Source: Solea solea (lineage: Eukaryota; Chordata; Actinopteri; Pleuronectiformes; Soleidae). From it: DNA of 64,000 nt. A program made the position numbers and the translations under genes. The notes under the pieces were generated by a model. That model saw only the letters and a list, made by a program, of their open reading frames with translations, searched no databases and had not been told where the DNA came from. The stretch lies in the NCBI RefSeq assembly GCF_958295425.1, contig NC_081142.1, positions 21,720,530 through 21,784,529 of the forward strand, in the 5' to 3' direction. Numbering within the stretch: the stretch's first letter is position 1; every line of letters begins with the position of its first letter. This document shows positions 63,106 to 64,000 of the stretch, in pieces.

Positions 63106-63735
63106 GTTTACACGGACTCACAGGTGACTCAGTGTTTGGACTCGGAGGTGTAAATGTGGAGGGTTTTTAGTCTTGCAGCTCTGTTCTCACTATGTTTTGT
63201 AGCAGACAATGTTGTGTATACATGTCAAAAATCTGAACTTTTATCACATGGCTGCATCCAAAACCTGTACTTAGACTGCACCAATGGATAAGTGTAATCA
63301 GAATAATAAACCTTCTACAGAAATATGGTTTGCACTAACAGCCCTGTAGTGAGGATTTAACCAGTGACTGCAGGCTGGACATGCAAGCAGCTCTGTGAGT
63401 CTGTGAGATTTTGCTCTGTTTTTCCATGACCGTTCTTCACACTGTGCGCCTTAATCTCAGCTCCTCATCTGACAGAATGATGATTGATGTGTCCCACTTC
63501 AAAAAAAAAAAAGGGCTCCACCACACGCATGGGGGCTGCCCATGTGACAGGCCTCTTCCCCAGAAACAATTTTATGGTGCTTTGCTTCCAATGGAATTAC
63601 ACAGACTAAATCCATCATGTCTGCCTGTCAGGGAAGGTTTGCAGTCTTGTTCTAAATACCCAATCTGTTTGATTGACCCAAACCTAACCCTAAAAGTGTA
63701 TTTGTGGATTTGATGACCACTCAAACCAGAGTTAC

Positions 63736-63960
63736 ACTGCAATTTTTTTGCCATTCACCCATTCATTCACACAGTGCACATTATGTGCGGCACATTTTCA
63801 ATCACACATCTTTCGTACCCATTCACACCGCACAAGCTTCAGGAGCAACGTGGGGTTATGTATCTTGTCCAAGGACACATCAGCATGTAGTTTAGCAGAG
63901 CTGGGAATTTAACCCACAACCTTCCATTTGAGAGACAACTCGCTCTACCACTGAGCGCTT
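63736..63960 (-). mobile_element. tRNA-derived SINE
   Basis: On the - strand it begins AGCGCTCAGTGGTAGAGCG (box A type) and continues to GGTTGTGGGTTAAATTCCC (box B type) at tRNA-like spacing. The body follows, with the reverse of CCAAGGACACATCAGCATG, and it ends at the ATTCACCCATTCATTCACAC tail. This arrangement is a Pol III SINE head plus unrelated body. The last 40 bases of the window (CTCCACATGAGAGTTGCGGG) belong to another copy of the tRNA-head repeat. Confidence 0.75.
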
Positions 63961-64000
63961 CATCCTCCACATGAGAGTTGCGGGGAGTGCTGTGCCAATC

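Noticed and set aside
63890..63960. tRNA gene on the - strand
   Set aside because: Box A and B are present but the acceptor-stem pairing is not intact and a SINE body follows, so it is a tRNA-derived SINE.

Overview
The window looks like genomic DNA from a ray-finned (teleost, probably percomorph) fish. Coding sequence is split into many short exons with GT/AG junctions, introns are short, and the non-coding DNA is AT-rich with repeats typical of fish genomes (hAT-type and other short inverted-repeat elements, tRNA-derived SINE heads, LINE tails, microsatellites). The predicted proteins match vertebrate families. Identifications come from reading the sequence and from memory of the families; no database search was run.

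Layout. (1) 1-7.2 kb: a very long Thr/Ala/Pro mucin-type repeat, open in one + strand frame from the window edge to a stop at 7199, built from nested higher-order repeats. (2) 7.8-11.8 kb, - strand: gpx7, a complete three-exon ER glutathione peroxidase of 186 residues. (3) 12.4-30.7 kb, + strand: tut4 (zcchc11), a terminal uridylyltransferase that I could assemble completely as 29 coding exons giving 1525 residues, with a probable 5' non-coding exon at about 12.5 kb and a poly(A) signal at 30658. gpx7 and tut4 are head to head, as I recall them being in human. (4) 33.2-37.6 kb, - strand: four phase-consistent exons of a C1orf87-like EF-hand-related gene; I could not find the 3' half. (5) 38-59.5 kb: a gene-poor stretch with no coding gene I can support, full of transposon-derived fragments and simple repeats. 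(6) 59.6-63.0 kb, + strand: the first two coding exons of a single-pass membrane protein I do not recognise; it runs off the window. (7) The window ends in a tRNA-derived SINE.

The genes do not form a functional pathway. GPX7 handles peroxide in the ER, TUT4 uridylates RNA 3' ends in the cytoplasm, and the mucin-like and single-pass proteins would act at the cell surface or outside it. The most notable structures are the codon-phased higher-order repeat of the mucin-like gene, an inverted-repeat element with 33-bp perfect termini 17 bp after a tut4 splice donor, a 32-bp tandem repeat whose last unit supplies a tut4 splice acceptor, an apparently truncated C1orf87-like gene, and an intact-looking hAT-type element with a perfect 8-bp target duplication.
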